In this document: positions 51,258-61,410 of the stretch, in pieces
Numbering within the stretch: the stretch's first letter is position 1
How the letters are laid out: each line of letters starts with the position of its first letter
Notes under the pieces: generated by a model
Told to the model about the DNA's origin: nothing
What the model saw: the letters and a program-made list of their open reading frames with translations, nothing else
Databases searched by the model: none
Program-made: the position numbers and the translations under genes
DNA from: Hydrogenobaculum sp. Y04AAS1
Lineage (GTDB): Bacteria; Aquificota; Aquificia; Aquificales; Aquificaceae
Direction of reading: 5' to 3'
DNA length: 64,000 bases
Assembly (NCBI RefSeq): GCF_000020785.1
Contig: NC_011126.1
Span: 1,302,001-1,366,000, forward strand

Positions 51258-53174
51258 ATGAAACTTATTGAACAAATGTTGCAAGAACAAAATCTTGAAG
51301 TGGCACCACCAAAGAAAATGCTCATTACAGACCTTACTCCAAGAGACGGTCAGCAGTGTAAACTTGCCACAAGGGTAAGGACCGATGATTTGCTTCCTCT
51401 TTGTGAAAAGATGGATAAAGCTGGTTTTTACGCTGTAGAAGTATGGGGAGGCGCCACTTACGACGTTTGTCTTAGATATCTGAAAGAAGATCCGTGGGAA
51501 AGGTTAAGACGCATAAAAGAGGTGATGCCCAATACAAAACTTCAGATGCTTTTTAGAGGTCAAAACATAGTAGGCTATAAACCAAAATCCGATAAAGTTG
51601 TCAAAAAGTTTGTAGAAAAAGCCATAAAAAACGGCATAACTGTGTTTAGGGTGTTTGACTCATTAAACGACAACAGAAACATCGAAGTGGCTTGCAAGGC
51701 TATAAAAGAGTTTGGTGGCGAGGTGCATGCTGAAATTAGCTACACCAAAAGCCCAGTACATACGCTTGAAAAATGGATGGCTTACGCTGATGAGCTAATA
51801 GATTTAGCTCCAGATTGGATATCTTTCAAAGATGCTACAGGTATATTGATGCCTTTGGATACCTACAACATTATAAGAGGTATAAAGAAAAAAGTCGGTG
51901 ATAAGATAAAAGTACTTCTTCATAACCACGATATGAGTGGTACAGCTATCATGAACCATATAATGGCAGTGTTGGCTGGTGTTGATATGCTTGATACTGT
52001 TTTATCACCTTTGGCTTTTGGTTCTTCTCACCCAGCTACCGAAAGTGTGGTGGCAGCTTTACAAGACACACCTTATGATACTGGTATAGATCTAAAGATA
52101 TTGGATGAACTTGCAGAACTCACAAGACAAATAAAGAGAAAGTATAGAAAATACGAAACCGAGTACGCAGGTGTAAATGCAAAAGTGCTTATACATAAAA
52201 TACCTGGTGGCATGATATCAAATATGGTGGCCCAGCTAATAGAAGCAAACGCTGCAGATAAGATGGAAGAGGCTTTGGAAGAAGTACCTCACGTAGAAGC
52301 AGATCTTGGTTATCCACCACTTCTTACTCCATCTTCTCAAATAGTAGGTGTGCAAGCAGTTTTAAACGTCATCACCGGTGAAAGATACAAAACCATCACA
52401 AAAGAAGTGAGAGATTATGTAGAAGGCAAGTACGGAAGACCACCAGGTCCAATATCAAAAGAACTCGTAGAAAAGATATTAGGTCCTGGAAAAGAACCAA
52501 AATTTGATATAAGGGCTGGTGATTTGGCGGACCCAAATGACTGGGATAAGGCTGTGCAAGAGTCTGGGCCTTTGGCAAAGTCTGAAGAAGATATACTTCT
52601 TTACGTGCTTTTCCCAATGCAGGCTATGGAGTTCTTAAAAGCCAGAGAAAACGGAGAACTTACCCCAGATATAGCTATAGATACTGCAGATATAGTGGAA
52701 ACGAAACCAGGCACCGTTGAAAATGCAGCTCCAGTGGAGTTTGATATTACATATCACGGTGATAAATTTAAAGTAAAAGTAGAGGGTGTGGCTCCAAGTC
52801 AAGAGCCTGGAAAACCTAAAAAATATTACATAAGAGTGAACGGAAAGCTTGAAGAGATACAGCTTTATCCTATAGCAGAAGCTCTTGTTTCTGGTCAGGC
52901 TAAACAAGGTGGAGCTGCCCAAGCGTCTGGTAGTGCAAGACCAAGACCAGAAAAAGAAGGCGATGCAGTACCACCTATGCCAGGTAAAGTTTCAAAGATT
53001 TTGGTAAAAGAAGGTGATAAGGTAGAAAAAGGACAAACGGTGGCTATAGTAGAAGCTATGAAGATGGAAAACGAAATACATGCTCCTATAAGCGGTATAG
53101 TAAAGGGAATATATGCTCAACCTGGTGAGAATATTACTCCTGATGAAGTTATTGTAAGGATAGAACCAGCTTAA
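51258..53174 (+). CDS. cfiA: 2-oxoglutarate carboxylase large subunit (carboxyltransferase-biotinyl carrier)
   Basis: Transfers CO2 from carboxybiotin to 2-oxoglutarate, giving oxalosuccinate. It has 638 residues. The carboxyltransferase barrel begins LITDLTPRDGQQCKLATR and includes FRVFDSLND, KDATGILMP and HNHDMSGTA. A linker rich in Ala, Gly and Pro (about 555-575) leads to the biotinyl domain, with biotin Lys602 in EAMKMEN. Pyruvate carboxylase subunit B is similar; context favours 2-oxoglutarate. The ribosome site is AAGGAGG 13 bases upstream, and a strong terminator follows. Confidence 0.9.
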   Translation: MKLIEQMLQEQNLEVAPPKKMLITDLTPRDGQQCKLATRVRTDDLLPLCEKMDKAGFYAVEVWGGATYDVCLRYLKEDPWERLRRIKEVMPNTKLQMLFRGQNIVGYKPKSDKVVKKFVEKAIKNGITVFRVFDSLNDNRNIEVACKAIKEFGGEVHAEISYTKSPVHTLEKWMAYADELIDLAPDWISFKDATGILMPLDTYNIIRGIKKKVGDKIKVLLHNHDMSGTAIMNHIMAVLAGVDMLDTVLSPLAFGSSHPATESVVAALQDTPYDTGIDLKILDELAELTRQIKRKYRKYETEYAGVNAKVLIHKIPGGMISNMVAQLIEANAADKMEEALEEVPHVEADLGYPPLLTPSSQIVGVQAVLNVITGERYKTITKEVRDYVEGKYGRPPGPISKELVEKILGPGKEPKFDIRAGDLADPNDWDKAVQESGPLAKSEEDILLYVLFPMQAMEFLKARENGELTPDIAIDTADIVETKPGTVENAAPVEFDITYHGDKFKVKVEGVAPSQEPGKPKKYYIRVNGKLEEIQLYPIAEALVSGQAKQGGAAQASGSARPRPEKEGDAVPPMPGKVSKILVKEGDKVEKGQTVAIVEAMKMENEIHAPISGIVKGIYAQPGENITPDEVIVRIEPA

Positions 53175-53184
53175 TATTGTTCGG

Positions 53185-53209
53185 CGCGCCATAGCATATG
53201 GCGCGTTTT
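53185..53209 (+). terminator. Intrinsic terminator after cfiA
   Basis: Stem CGCGCCAT (53185-53192) and ATGGCGCG (53198-53205) with a five-base loop, followed by TTTTAT. It is GC-rich in an AT-rich gap, ten bases after the cfiA stop. It separates the carboxylase operon from the kor operon. Confidence 0.85.
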
Positions 53210-53307
53210 ATGATTACTAATATTTTTAAAATGAATCGTAATTATATATTTAGTTTATCAAGTATGTATTGATTGTTTTTAAGTGCTAACTAATTTAGGA
53301 GGTATTT

Positions 53308-55131
53308 ATGGCTTTTAGTCTTGTTATCAAGATCGGTGGAGAAGGCGGAGAAGGTGTGATCTCTGCTGGGGATTTTTTAACGGAAGCTGCGGTGAGATCC
53401 GGTTATCATGTGGTGAATTTCAAGAGCTTTCCCGCTGAAATTAAAGGCGGTTATGCAAATTCCACTGTGAGAATATCAGATGAGAAACTCTATAGTACAG
53501 GCGATGGATTTGATATCGTTTGTTGTTTTAATGCAGAGGCCTATGCTTACAACAAAAAGCATCTGAAACCTGGAACCGTGCTTGTTTATGATTCTTCGGA
53601 TTTTGAACCAGAAGAGCACGAAGGTGTGATTATGTACCCGGTGCCTCTTTCTGATATAGCAAAAAATCAGATCAAGGCTTATATTACAAAAAACATAGTA
53701 GCTCTTGGGGCTCTCACTGGCTTGTTTAATTTGCCTGTTGAATCTTTAAAAGACTCTATAAAAGCAAAATTTTCAAGAAAGGGTGAGAAGATAGTTTCTA
53801 TGAACTATCAAGCTTTAGAGGCTGGTATAAACTATATAAAAGAAAACCTTGTTAAAAAAGATGGCTTTGAGTTCCCACCTGCTGTAGGCTTAAAAGATGT
53901 GGTGATAATGGAGGGTAATCAATCTGTAGCTAAGGGTTGCGTGGCTGCTGGATGTCAGTTTTACGCAGCTTACCCTATAACACCCGCTACGTCCGTTGGA
54001 AACTATATAGTGGAAGATCTAATAAGAAAAGATGGCTGGCTTTATCAAGCGGAGGATGAAATAGCGTCTTTGGCTATGGCTATAGGTGCTTCTTTCGCTG
54101 GTGTAAAAGCCATGACAGCCACTTCTGGTCCTGGTCTTTCACTCATGTCAGAACTTATAGGTTATGCTGGTATGACAGAGACTCCTGTGGTAATAGTAGA
54201 TGTACAAAGGGTAGGTCCGGCTACAGGTATGCCCACAAAGCATGAACAAGGGGATCTATACCACGCTGTGTATGGTTCTCACGGTGAGATACCAAGGGCT
54301 GTTCTAGCTCCAATATCCGTGGAAGATAGCTTTTATATGTCTGTTGAGGCTTTTAACTTGGCAGAAAAATATCAAATGCCAGTTATCATGCTTACAGATG
54401 CGGCTATGAGCTTAAGGGCTGAGGCTTTCCCAACCCCAGACTTATCCAAATTGAACATAGTAAATAGACTTTTCTATAACTCAGAAGAAGACAAAGAGCA
54501 AAAGTTTATAAGACATGGAAGATTTTTAAGGTATGCTCTTTTTACCGAAGATGGTATCACACCTATGGGTATACCAGGAGACCCAAACGCCATACACGCT
54601 ATAACAGGTCTTGAAAGACAAGAAAATTCGGATCCAAGAAACAGACCAGACATAAGAACCTATCAGATGAATAAACGTTTCAAAAAACTTGAGAAACTCT
54701 TGGAAGAGGACTACGATAGGTTTATAGAAATAGATGCTCCTTACAAAGATGCCGATATAGGTATCATCACTTGGGGTCTTACAGCATCCATCACAAAAGA
54801 AGCAGTACATAGGTTAAGAAGCAGAGGTCTAAAGATAAATGCCATGTATCCAAGGCTTTTATGGCCAGTAAAAGAAGAGGTTTTTGATGCTTTTGCTAAA
54901 AGCTCAAAACGCATATTGATACCAGAAACCAACTACTATGGGCAACTTGCCACTGTCATCAAAGATAGAACCCATATAAGACCCATATCATACAACATTT
55001 ATAGAGGAGAGCCTTTTATACCAAAAGAAATAGAAGATATAGTGGACTTTTTGATGGAAAATCAGGAGATAACAGAAGGAAGGTTTACTCCTGAGCATAT
55101 TTACGGTAAAAAAGCTTACGGTTTAATTTAA
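53308..55131 (+). CDS. korA: 2-oxoglutarate:ferredoxin oxidoreductase alpha subunit (gamma-alpha fusion)
   Basis: Subunit of the reductive TCA enzyme that carboxylates succinyl-CoA to 2-oxoglutarate with reduced ferredoxin. It has 607 residues. The N-terminal gamma domain (about 1-180, IKIGGEGGEGVISAGDFL) is fused to the alpha pyrimidine-binding domain (EGNQSVAKGCVAAGCQFYAAYPITPATSVG). The ribosome site is TTAGGAGG. The two-subunit form matches Hydrogenobacter Kor. Pyruvate or another 2-oxoacid cannot be excluded, but icd-cfi context points to 2-oxoglutarate. Confidence 0.88.
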   Translation: MAFSLVIKIGGEGGEGVISAGDFLTEAAVRSGYHVVNFKSFPAEIKGGYANSTVRISDEKLYSTGDGFDIVCCFNAEAYAYNKKHLKPGTVLVYDSSDFEPEEHEGVIMYPVPLSDIAKNQIKAYITKNIVALGALTGLFNLPVESLKDSIKAKFSRKGEKIVSMNYQALEAGINYIKENLVKKDGFEFPPAVGLKDVVIMEGNQSVAKGCVAAGCQFYAAYPITPATSVGNYIVEDLIRKDGWLYQAEDEIASLAMAIGASFAGVKAMTATSGPGLSLMSELIGYAGMTETPVVIVDVQRVGPATGMPTKHEQGDLYHAVYGSHGEIPRAVLAPISVEDSFYMSVEAFNLAEKYQMPVIMLTDAAMSLRAEAFPTPDLSKLNIVNRLFYNSEEDKEQKFIRHGRFLRYALFTEDGITPMGIPGDPNAIHAITGLERQENSDPRNRPDIRTYQMNKRFKKLEKLLEEDYDRFIEIDAPYKDADIGIITWGLTASITKEAVHRLRSRGLKINAMYPRLLWPVKEEVFDAFAKSSKRILIPETNYYGQLATVIKDRTHIRPISYNIYRGEPFIPKEIEDIVDFLMENQEITEGRFTPEHIYGKKAYGLI

Positions 55132-55141
55132 AGGAGGTTTT

Positions 55142-56041
55142 ATGGAACAAGAGTTGGAGCTTCAACCAGCGGATTATAGAAGCGATATAGAACCCACATG
55201 GTGTCCAGGATGTGGGGATTTTGGTGTTATAAGCGCCATTACAAAAGCTCTTTCAGAGCTTAAAATAAGACCAGAAAACGTAGTATCTGTATCTGGTATA
55301 GGATGCTCCTCTAGAGCACCTTTGTTTTTGAAAAACTACAGTATGCATGTACTTCATGGTAGAGCTATACCCACCGCTATAGGTGTAAAGCTTGCAAACC
55401 CAAATCTTACTGTCTTAGTGGAAGCTGGAGACGGGGATTTATTTTCTATAGGTTCTGGCCATAACCCACATGCGGCTAGAAGAAACATAGATATCACGGT
55501 ACTTTGTATGGACAACCAAGTGTATGGTCTTACTAAAAATCAAATATCACCCACTTCAAGAGAAGGACTTTACGGCTCTTTAACGCCTTATGGTTCTATA
55601 GATAAGCCAATAAATCCTATATCCTACATGCTTACTTTTGGCGCTACCTTTGTGGCTCAAACTTACGCTGGTAACCTCAAGCACATGAGCGATGTTATCA
55701 AAAAGGCTATATCCCATAGAGGTTTTAGTTTTGTAAACATCATATCTCCATGTCCTACATACAACAAGGTAGACACTTTCAAATACTACAAGGACAAGAC
55801 TATAGATATAAACGAACAAGGCCACAATGATATCCAAAATCTCCAAAAGGCTTTAGAGCTTGCCACAAGGGACTTAGAGCACTATTACAACGAATCTGCT
55901 AAAGTGCCAATAGGTATTTTCTACAAAAAAGAAGAACCCACTTATCACGATAGAGAAAATGAGATAAAAGCAAGATACAAAGCTTCAAAGGATATAAACC
56001 CTCAGATTTTCATAGATCAGTGTAAAGTGCTGCCTGTATGA
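55142..56041 (+). CDS. korB: 2-oxoglutarate:ferredoxin oxidoreductase beta subunit
   Basis: Thiamine diphosphate and FeS-binding subunit of 299 residues. The cluster cysteines lie in WCPGCGDFGV and GIGCSSRAP. The thiamine diphosphate motif is EAGDGDLFSIGSGHNPHAARRN with the closing NQVYGLTKNQ. A further Cys is in SPCPTYN. No separate ferredoxin-like delta subunit is present, as expected for the two-subunit type. It follows korA by ten bases with AAGGAGG, and its stop overlaps the pentapeptide gene. Confidence 0.92.
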   Translation: MEQELELQPADYRSDIEPTWCPGCGDFGVISAITKALSELKIRPENVVSVSGIGCSSRAPLFLKNYSMHVLHGRAIPTAIGVKLANPNLTVLVEAGDGDLFSIGSGHNPHAARRNIDITVLCMDNQVYGLTKNQISPTSREGLYGSLTPYGSIDKPINPISYMLTFGATFVAQTYAGNLKHMSDVIKKAISHRGFSFVNIISPCPTYNKVDTFKYYKDKTIDINEQGHNDIQNLQKALELATRDLEHYYNESAKVPIGIFYKKEEPTYHDRENEIKARYKASKDINPQIFIDQCKVLPV

Positions 56042-56646
56042 AATTTTTAGATAGGATAAAAGCAAAAGATTTGACGGAGTGCGACTTTTCAAATGAGGTA
56101 TTAGAGGGCTTAAGCCTTGAGGGCTTAAGCCTTTGTTTTTCTACCTTTACCTGCGCTAGTTTTAAGGCTGTAACTTTCAAAGATGTAGACTTTACCGAGT
56201 GCTTTATACCAGAAGCTGATTTTGTAAACTGTAAGTTTATAAACTGCAACTTTGAGAGGGCAAATTTTCAAAGGACCACTTTTACAAAATGCTGTTTTGA
56301 AAACTGCTCTTTTAGATATACCTTTATGGGTCTGGTAAAGTTTATAAATTGTGATATAATGAACTCCAGCATGGAAAATGCTCAAATACTTGATGGTGCT
56401 TTTGTACGTACACATTTAAAAAATGTGAATTTTAAAGATGCTATATTAAAGGGTTCTCACTTTCAAGAAAGCTCATTAGAAGATATAGATTTTATAAACA
56501 CAGATTTAAGGAGTGTTAATTTTAAAAGCTCAACACTAGAGAATATAAAAGATGTAGAGGCAAAATTTTACGGCAAAAAACCTTGGGGTGGTGTATCATC
56601 AGAAAATCATCCACTAGACGAATACAACTCAGAAGGAGTGGATTGA
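56038..56646 (+). CDS. Pentapeptide repeat protein
   Basis: 202 residues mostly built of A(D/N)LxX-like pentapeptides with Phe or Leu in the centre (FTECFIPEADFVNCKFINCN, FERANFQRTTFTKCCFENCS), which fold as a right-handed quadrilateral helix. It is rich in Cys but without a metal-site pattern. There is no signal peptide. It overlaps korB by four bases and is thus tied to the kor operon. Functions of the family are diverse, and none can be assigned here. Confidence 0.88.
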   Translation: MKFLDRIKAKDLTECDFSNEVLEGLSLEGLSLCFSTFTCASFKAVTFKDVDFTECFIPEADFVNCKFINCNFERANFQRTTFTKCCFENCSFRYTFMGLVKFINCDIMNSSMENAQILDGAFVRTHLKNVNFKDAILKGSHFQESSLEDIDFINTDLRSVNFKSSTLENIKDVEAKFYGKKPWGGVSSENHPLDEYNSEGVD

Positions 56647-57209
56647 TGGAAGAAAGTCCCATTGAAGAGCATGCCAAAGAACTGATAGAAGAGACTATAA
56701 AAGAGGAAAAAGTCAAAGAGAAATGGCTCTTGTGGGTATCTTTAGCCACTACAATAATGGCCGTGTTAAGCGGTCTTGTTAGTATGCAATCTGAAATATA
56801 CGTTACAAAGACCATAGTGGCAAAAAACGATGCGGTACTTTTGCAGAACAAAGCCACAGACCTTTGGAACTACTATCAAGCTAAAGACATGAGATATCAT
56901 ATGTATACCATAGCAAACTATATAAGAGAAAATCCAAAGTTTGAGGAATATATAAAAAAATACAAAAATCAAAAAATAGAAATAATGAAAAAAGCTAAAG
57001 ATTTAGAAAAACAAGTTGAGCAAAAGACCATTCAAAGTGAACATTATTATGAAAAGCATCATATGTTTATGATAGTACAACTTCTTTTACAAATAGGTAT
57101 TGCGGTGGCTTCAGTTTCAGCCCTTACCAGAAGAAAAGAGTTTTTCTACATTTCTTTGATATCCGCTTTTATAGGTTTTGCGCTTTTTGTATACAACATA
57201 GCTTTTTAG
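56646..57209 (+). CDS. DUF4337-like membrane protein
   Basis: 187 residues from ATG 56646, with AAGGAG at 56633-56638. It shares one base with the pentapeptide gene stop (TGATG). An acidic N terminus (MEESPIEEHAKELIEETIKE) precedes helix 1 (about 27-45), then a coiled Lys/Glu-rich middle (about 95-125) and two C-terminal helices (MFMIVQLLLQIGIAVASVSA and FFYISLISAFIGFALFVYNI). The layout matches DUF4337 proteins of unknown function. Confidence 0.75.
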   Translation: MEESPIEEHAKELIEETIKEEKVKEKWLLWVSLATTIMAVLSGLVSMQSEIYVTKTIVAKNDAVLLQNKATDLWNYYQAKDMRYHMYTIANYIRENPKFEEYIKKYKNQKIEIMKKAKDLEKQVEQKTIQSEHYYEKHHMFMIVQLLLQIGIAVASVSALTRRKEFFYISLISAFIGFALFVYNIAF

Positions 57210-57233
57210 TAAAAACGTTGTATAATACATTTT

Positions 57234-58964
57234 ATGGCATCCACTAAAGATATAGCAAAACTCTTTAAAGAGATGGCTCTGGCGGCGGAGTTTCTGGGGG
57301 AGAACAAATTTAGAGTGTTGGCTTATCAAAAGGTAGCAGACATTCTTTTTGAAATAGATAAAGATATAAAAAGCGTAGATGAGCTAAAAGAGTATCTTAC
57401 CACAAACCAAATACACGGTATAGGGGAATCTTCTTTAGAAAAGATAGAAGAGTATCTAAAAACTGGCCGTATAAAAAAACATTATGAGTTTTTGCAAAAA
57501 GTCCCAAAAGAACTTCTTGATATAATGGATGCTCCAGGTATTGGGCCCAAGACTCTTAAGACCCTTTATGATGTTTTTGGCATAAAAAACAAGGAAGAAC
57601 TTTTAAAAGCTTTAGACGACCCACGTATAAAAACCATAAAAGGCTTTGGTCCTAAAAAGATAGAAAACATAAAAAGAGGTATAGCTCTTTTTGAACAATC
57701 AAAAGAGAGGATGTTTATAACAGAAGCCTATTCTTTGGCTCAAGACATACTTAGCTACATGAAAGGCTGTAAAGAGATAATAAACATATCGGTGGCTGGT
57801 TCTTTAAGGCGCATGAAAGAAACCATAGGGGATATAGATATACTAGTGTCTACCAAAAAAGAAGATTTTCCAAAGGTTCATGAGTATTTTAAAGCTTATA
57901 AAGATATGGAACAAGTCATTGGAAGCGGTGAAACAAAGACATCTATTCTTCTTAAAAACTCAAAACAAGTGGATTTAAGGGTTTTAAAAGAAGAAGAATG
58001 GGGTTCAGGCCTTCAGTACTTTACAGGCTCTAAAGAACACAATATAAAGATAAGGGATATCGCAAAAGAAAAAGGTTACAAAATAAGCGAATACGGTATT
58101 TTTGAAATATCTTCTGGTAAAAGGCTTGGTGGTGAAAAAGAAGAAGATATTTATAAGATTTTGGATATGGTGATGCCCCCGCCTGAGATAAGAGAAGATA
58201 AAGGTGAGATTGAACTTGCCATGCAAGGCATAGTACCAGAGTTAGTGGGTTATGATGATATAAAAGGGGATTTTCATATGCATACCACATACTCAGATGG
58301 TAAAGCCTCTTTAAGGCAGATGGTACAAGCATGCTACGAGCTTGGGTATAGGTATATCGTAATATCAGATCATACCAAATCTCTAAGAGTAGCAGGCGGT
58401 TTAGATGAAGAGGGCTTTAGAAATCAATGGAAAGAGATAGAGCAAGTCCAAAAAGAATACAAAGATATGACTTTACTAAGGGGCTGTGAGGTGGATATAT
58501 TAGAAGATGGGTCTTTGGATTTGCCAGATAGCTTTTTAGAGGAGTTTGACTATGTAATAGCTTCTATACACTCTCACATGTCACCGAGCACTGATAACAC
58601 AAAGCGCGTTTTAAAAGCTTGTCACAATAAATACGTAAATCAGATAGGCCATCCCACTGGTAAAAATTACGGCTATAGAGATGGATACATACTAAATATG
58701 GAAGAGGTTATAAAAGCAGCCCTTGATACCAACACGGCGTTAGAGCTAAACATTCCAAGAGCAGATTTATCACCAGACAACATAAGGCTTGCAGTAGAAA
58801 GAGGGGTAATAATAAGTATTGTTACAGATTCTCATTCTTCTTCTTATCTTCGGTTTATGAAAGTAGGGGTTGGGCTTGCAAGAAGAGGTTGGGCTTTGAA
58901 AGAACGCGTTTTAAACACAAAGCCCTTAGAAGAGGTGAGAGCTTTTGTCCGAAAAAAGCGCTAA
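57234..58964 (+). CDS. polX: DNA polymerase/3'-5' exonuclease PolX
   Basis: Family X repair polymerase with a C-terminal PHP phosphoesterase. It has 576 residues. Helix-hairpin-helix parts (HGIGESSLEKIEEYL, APGIGPKTLKTLYD) lead to the polymerase palm with catalytic Asp pair in SLRRMKETIGDIDILV and the third in KQVDLRVL. The PHP domain starts KGDFHMHTTYSDGKAS and contains ISDHTKSLRVAGG, IASIHSHM and GHPTGKNYG, so its metal histidines are present. A TATAAT box lies seven bases before the start, so the leader is very short. Confidence 0.94.
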   Translation: MASTKDIAKLFKEMALAAEFLGENKFRVLAYQKVADILFEIDKDIKSVDELKEYLTTNQIHGIGESSLEKIEEYLKTGRIKKHYEFLQKVPKELLDIMDAPGIGPKTLKTLYDVFGIKNKEELLKALDDPRIKTIKGFGPKKIENIKRGIALFEQSKERMFITEAYSLAQDILSYMKGCKEIINISVAGSLRRMKETIGDIDILVSTKKEDFPKVHEYFKAYKDMEQVIGSGETKTSILLKNSKQVDLRVLKEEEWGSGLQYFTGSKEHNIKIRDIAKEKGYKISEYGIFEISSGKRLGGEKEEDIYKILDMVMPPPEIREDKGEIELAMQGIVPELVGYDDIKGDFHMHTTYSDGKASLRQMVQACYELGYRYIVISDHTKSLRVAGGLDEEGFRNQWKEIEQVQKEYKDMTLLRGCEVDILEDGSLDLPDSFLEEFDYVIASIHSHMSPSTDNTKRVLKACHNKYVNQIGHPTGKNYGYRDGYILNMEEVIKAALDTNTALELNIPRADLSPDNIRLAVERGVIISIVTDSHSSSYLRFMKVGVGLARRGWALKERVLNTKPLEEVRAFVRKKR

Positions 58965-61410
58965 GATACTTCTTGCCCCGCCAAACGCCGATTTAGATGC
59001 TTTGAGTTCTTTGTATGGTTTATCGCTTTTAGAAAAAGACGCAAAACTTTTTTACACATCTTTTAGTCCAAAAGCCAAAAAACTCTTTGAAGATATAAAA
59101 GATAGATTTAATATTTTAAAATCTTTAGAGGGGCTAGAAAATATACATATTTTTACAGTGGATTATTCATCTATAGATTTTGTTTTTGGGCTTTTAAAAA
59201 AAGAAAAGATTAAAAAAATAACGCTGTTTGATCATCACATAAGACACATAGAAAAAGAACCACTTGTGGAAGCTTACATAGATGAAACTCTTGGGGCTTG
59301 TACTACGCTTATAATAGAGTATATCATCAAAAAACAAATCCCCATATCAAAAGAAGATGCTTCAATATTATTATGCGGTATATACGACGATACAAACTAT
59401 TTTTCCATAAAAGATATAAGCCCAAGGGATTTTGAAGCGGCTTCTTATCTTATAAAAAAGGGTGCTGATATAGAATTTGTAAACAAATATGTAAAATCTT
59501 ACATAAGCCTAAAAGATTTGATTCATGTAGAAGAATATCTAAAGAGTTTGGAGATTTTAAATATAAATGGCAAAAAGATAGGTTTTATAGTGCTTGACAC
59601 TACTCAAGAAAGTATAATTGATAATTTAAAAGATCTAAAGGAGCTTGAAGATCTCGATGCTTATTTTATCATTATGTCCTCTTCTATAAATACCTATGTG
59701 GTAGCACGCTCAAAAACTATAGATGTAGAAAGCATTTTATCAAAATTAGGAGGGGGTGGTCATACGCTTGCCTCTGGTTTAAAACTAAACTTTGTATCTT
59801 CTAAAAAATTAAAAAGTATCATTTTGGAGCTTTTAAAAGAAGAAAACCCAAAGATAACCTTAAAAGATATCATGACAAAACACCCACTTACCCTAAAAAA
59901 AGATATGAGTGTGGAAGAGGCTTTTTATACGCTTTCAAACTTCAAAATCTCAAAAGCCCCGGTTTTAGATGAGAATGAACATGTAATGGGTGCTATTACC
60001 AAAAAGGTATCGGCAAAGGCTTTGGATATTTCAAAAAAAAGCAAAGTACAAGAGCTTTTAGTAAGTATACCGCTTTTAAAAGAGGATGATTTTATTTGGG
60101 AGGCCGAGAAAGTGTTTTTAGAAAATCCTTTGGTACCTATGATAGGGGTATTGGACAAAGAAGGAAAGTTAGTGGGTATAATAACAAAATCAGATCTTAT
60201 AAGACATATTACCGGAGATGAGGAGCAAAAGATTTCCACTAAGCGTATAAACACCCCATCATATATGATGGATATTATTATGGATATCAAAAGCGTTATA
60301 CCAAAAGGCGAAAAGCTTTATTTAGTGGGGGGTGTGGTAAGGGATATCATTTTAAATAGGCCTTCTTACGATATTGATTTTGTTTTTGAAGGGGATATAG
60401 ATCTATTAGAGCAAAGCTTAAAATCTCATGGTATAAAAACCCATAGATTTCTTGGTTTTAACAGCGTTCATTTTAAATACAAAGGTTTTAAGATAGAAAT
60501 CTCAAGCACTAGAAGAGAGTATTACGAAATGGCCGGCGCTTATCCAGTGGTGTCAAAAGCCTCTTTAAAAGAGGATTTGTTTAGAAGAGATTTTACTATA
60601 AATACGCTTCTTCTTTCTCTTGATGAAGAGGATTTTGGTACTGTGATAGATTATTTTGGAGCTTTAAACGACATAAAAAATAAGATTATAAGAGTTTTAC
60701 ACCCACTTAGTTTTATAGAAGATCCAGTTAGAATATTAAGAGCTATAAGATTTGAGGCCAAACTAAACTTCAAACTTTCAAAAGACACCAAAAGACTTTT
60801 AGAAGAGACTTTACAAAAAGGTATGCTAAAATATGCTCCAAAAGGTAGAATATTCAATGAGCTAAAAATAGCCCTTCAAGAAAAAGAGTTTGAAAACATT
60901 TTTGAAACTTACAAAAAATACGGCATCATAGAATCTTTGTTTGAATACAAACCAGATTATATTTATATAGAAGAAAAATCTAAAAACCTCAAAATGTTTT
61001 CTGATTGGTATTTATTAGAGTACAAAACCCCTTTTAAAGAGGCCTCTTGGATATTTTTTTGGCTTTTAGTAAAAAACGCTCCTTCTTTAGAAGAGATTTT
61101 AAAAGGTATAAGCGCCCCGGCTTTTGTTTACAAATTTGTTGAGATCAACATCAAACACATTATATCAGAGATTTTAAAGGCCAAAAAACCATCGGAATTG
61201 TACATTATTTTAAAACCCTTTAGTCTGGAGGAATTAGCTCTTTTTGCCACCGAAGGAAACGTAGATGTTATGAACCGTATAGTAAAATATCTTTCTCATC
61301 TTAAAAACCTAAAACCAAATATAGATATAAGTTCTATACCACCAGCGGATCGTTCTAAAGTTATTGAAGAATCAAAATTAATTGAGATGGACAAAATTTA
61401 TAGTCTATGA
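58945..61410 (+). CDS. DHH-CBS-CBS tRNA nucleotidyltransferase (A-adding type)
   Basis: An 821-residue protein adding the terminal A (or CCA) to tRNA. The start is TTG at 58945 with AGAGGTGAG upstream, inside the polX 3' end (20-base overlap). An N-terminal DHH domain has PPNADLDALSS, the DHH in LFDHHIRH, and GGGGHTLASG. Two CBS domains lie at about 308-425. The class II nucleotidyltransferase domain has LVGGVVRDIILNRPSYDIDF, SSTRREYYE and DLFRRDFTINTL. Aquifex has the same architecture for its A-adding enzyme, and the separate CC-adding enzyme is not in this window. Confidence 0.92.
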   Translation: MSEKSAKILLAPPNADLDALSSLYGLSLLEKDAKLFYTSFSPKAKKLFEDIKDRFNILKSLEGLENIHIFTVDYSSIDFVFGLLKKEKIKKITLFDHHIRHIEKEPLVEAYIDETLGACTTLIIEYIIKKQIPISKEDASILLCGIYDDTNYFSIKDISPRDFEAASYLIKKGADIEFVNKYVKSYISLKDLIHVEEYLKSLEILNINGKKIGFIVLDTTQESIIDNLKDLKELEDLDAYFIIMSSSINTYVVARSKTIDVESILSKLGGGGHTLASGLKLNFVSSKKLKSIILELLKEENPKITLKDIMTKHPLTLKKDMSVEEAFYTLSNFKISKAPVLDENEHVMGAITKKVSAKALDISKKSKVQELLVSIPLLKEDDFIWEAEKVFLENPLVPMIGVLDKEGKLVGIITKSDLIRHITGDEEQKISTKRINTPSYMMDIIMDIKSVIPKGEKLYLVGGVVRDIILNRPSYDIDFVFEGDIDLLEQSLKSHGIKTHRFLGFNSVHFKYKGFKIEISSTRREYYEMAGAYPVVSKASLKEDLFRRDFTINTLLLSLDEEDFGTVIDYFGALNDIKNKIIRVLHPLSFIEDPVRILRAIRFEAKLNFKLSKDTKRLLEETLQKGMLKYAPKGRIFNELKIALQEKEFENIFETYKKYGIIESLFEYKPDYIYIEEKSKNLKMFSDWYLLEYKTPFKEASWIFFWLLVKNAPSLEEILKGISAPAFVYKFVEINIKHIISEILKAKKPSELYIILKPFSLEELALFATEGNVDVMNRIVKYLSHLKNLKPNIDISSIPPADRSKVIEESKLIEMDKIYSL

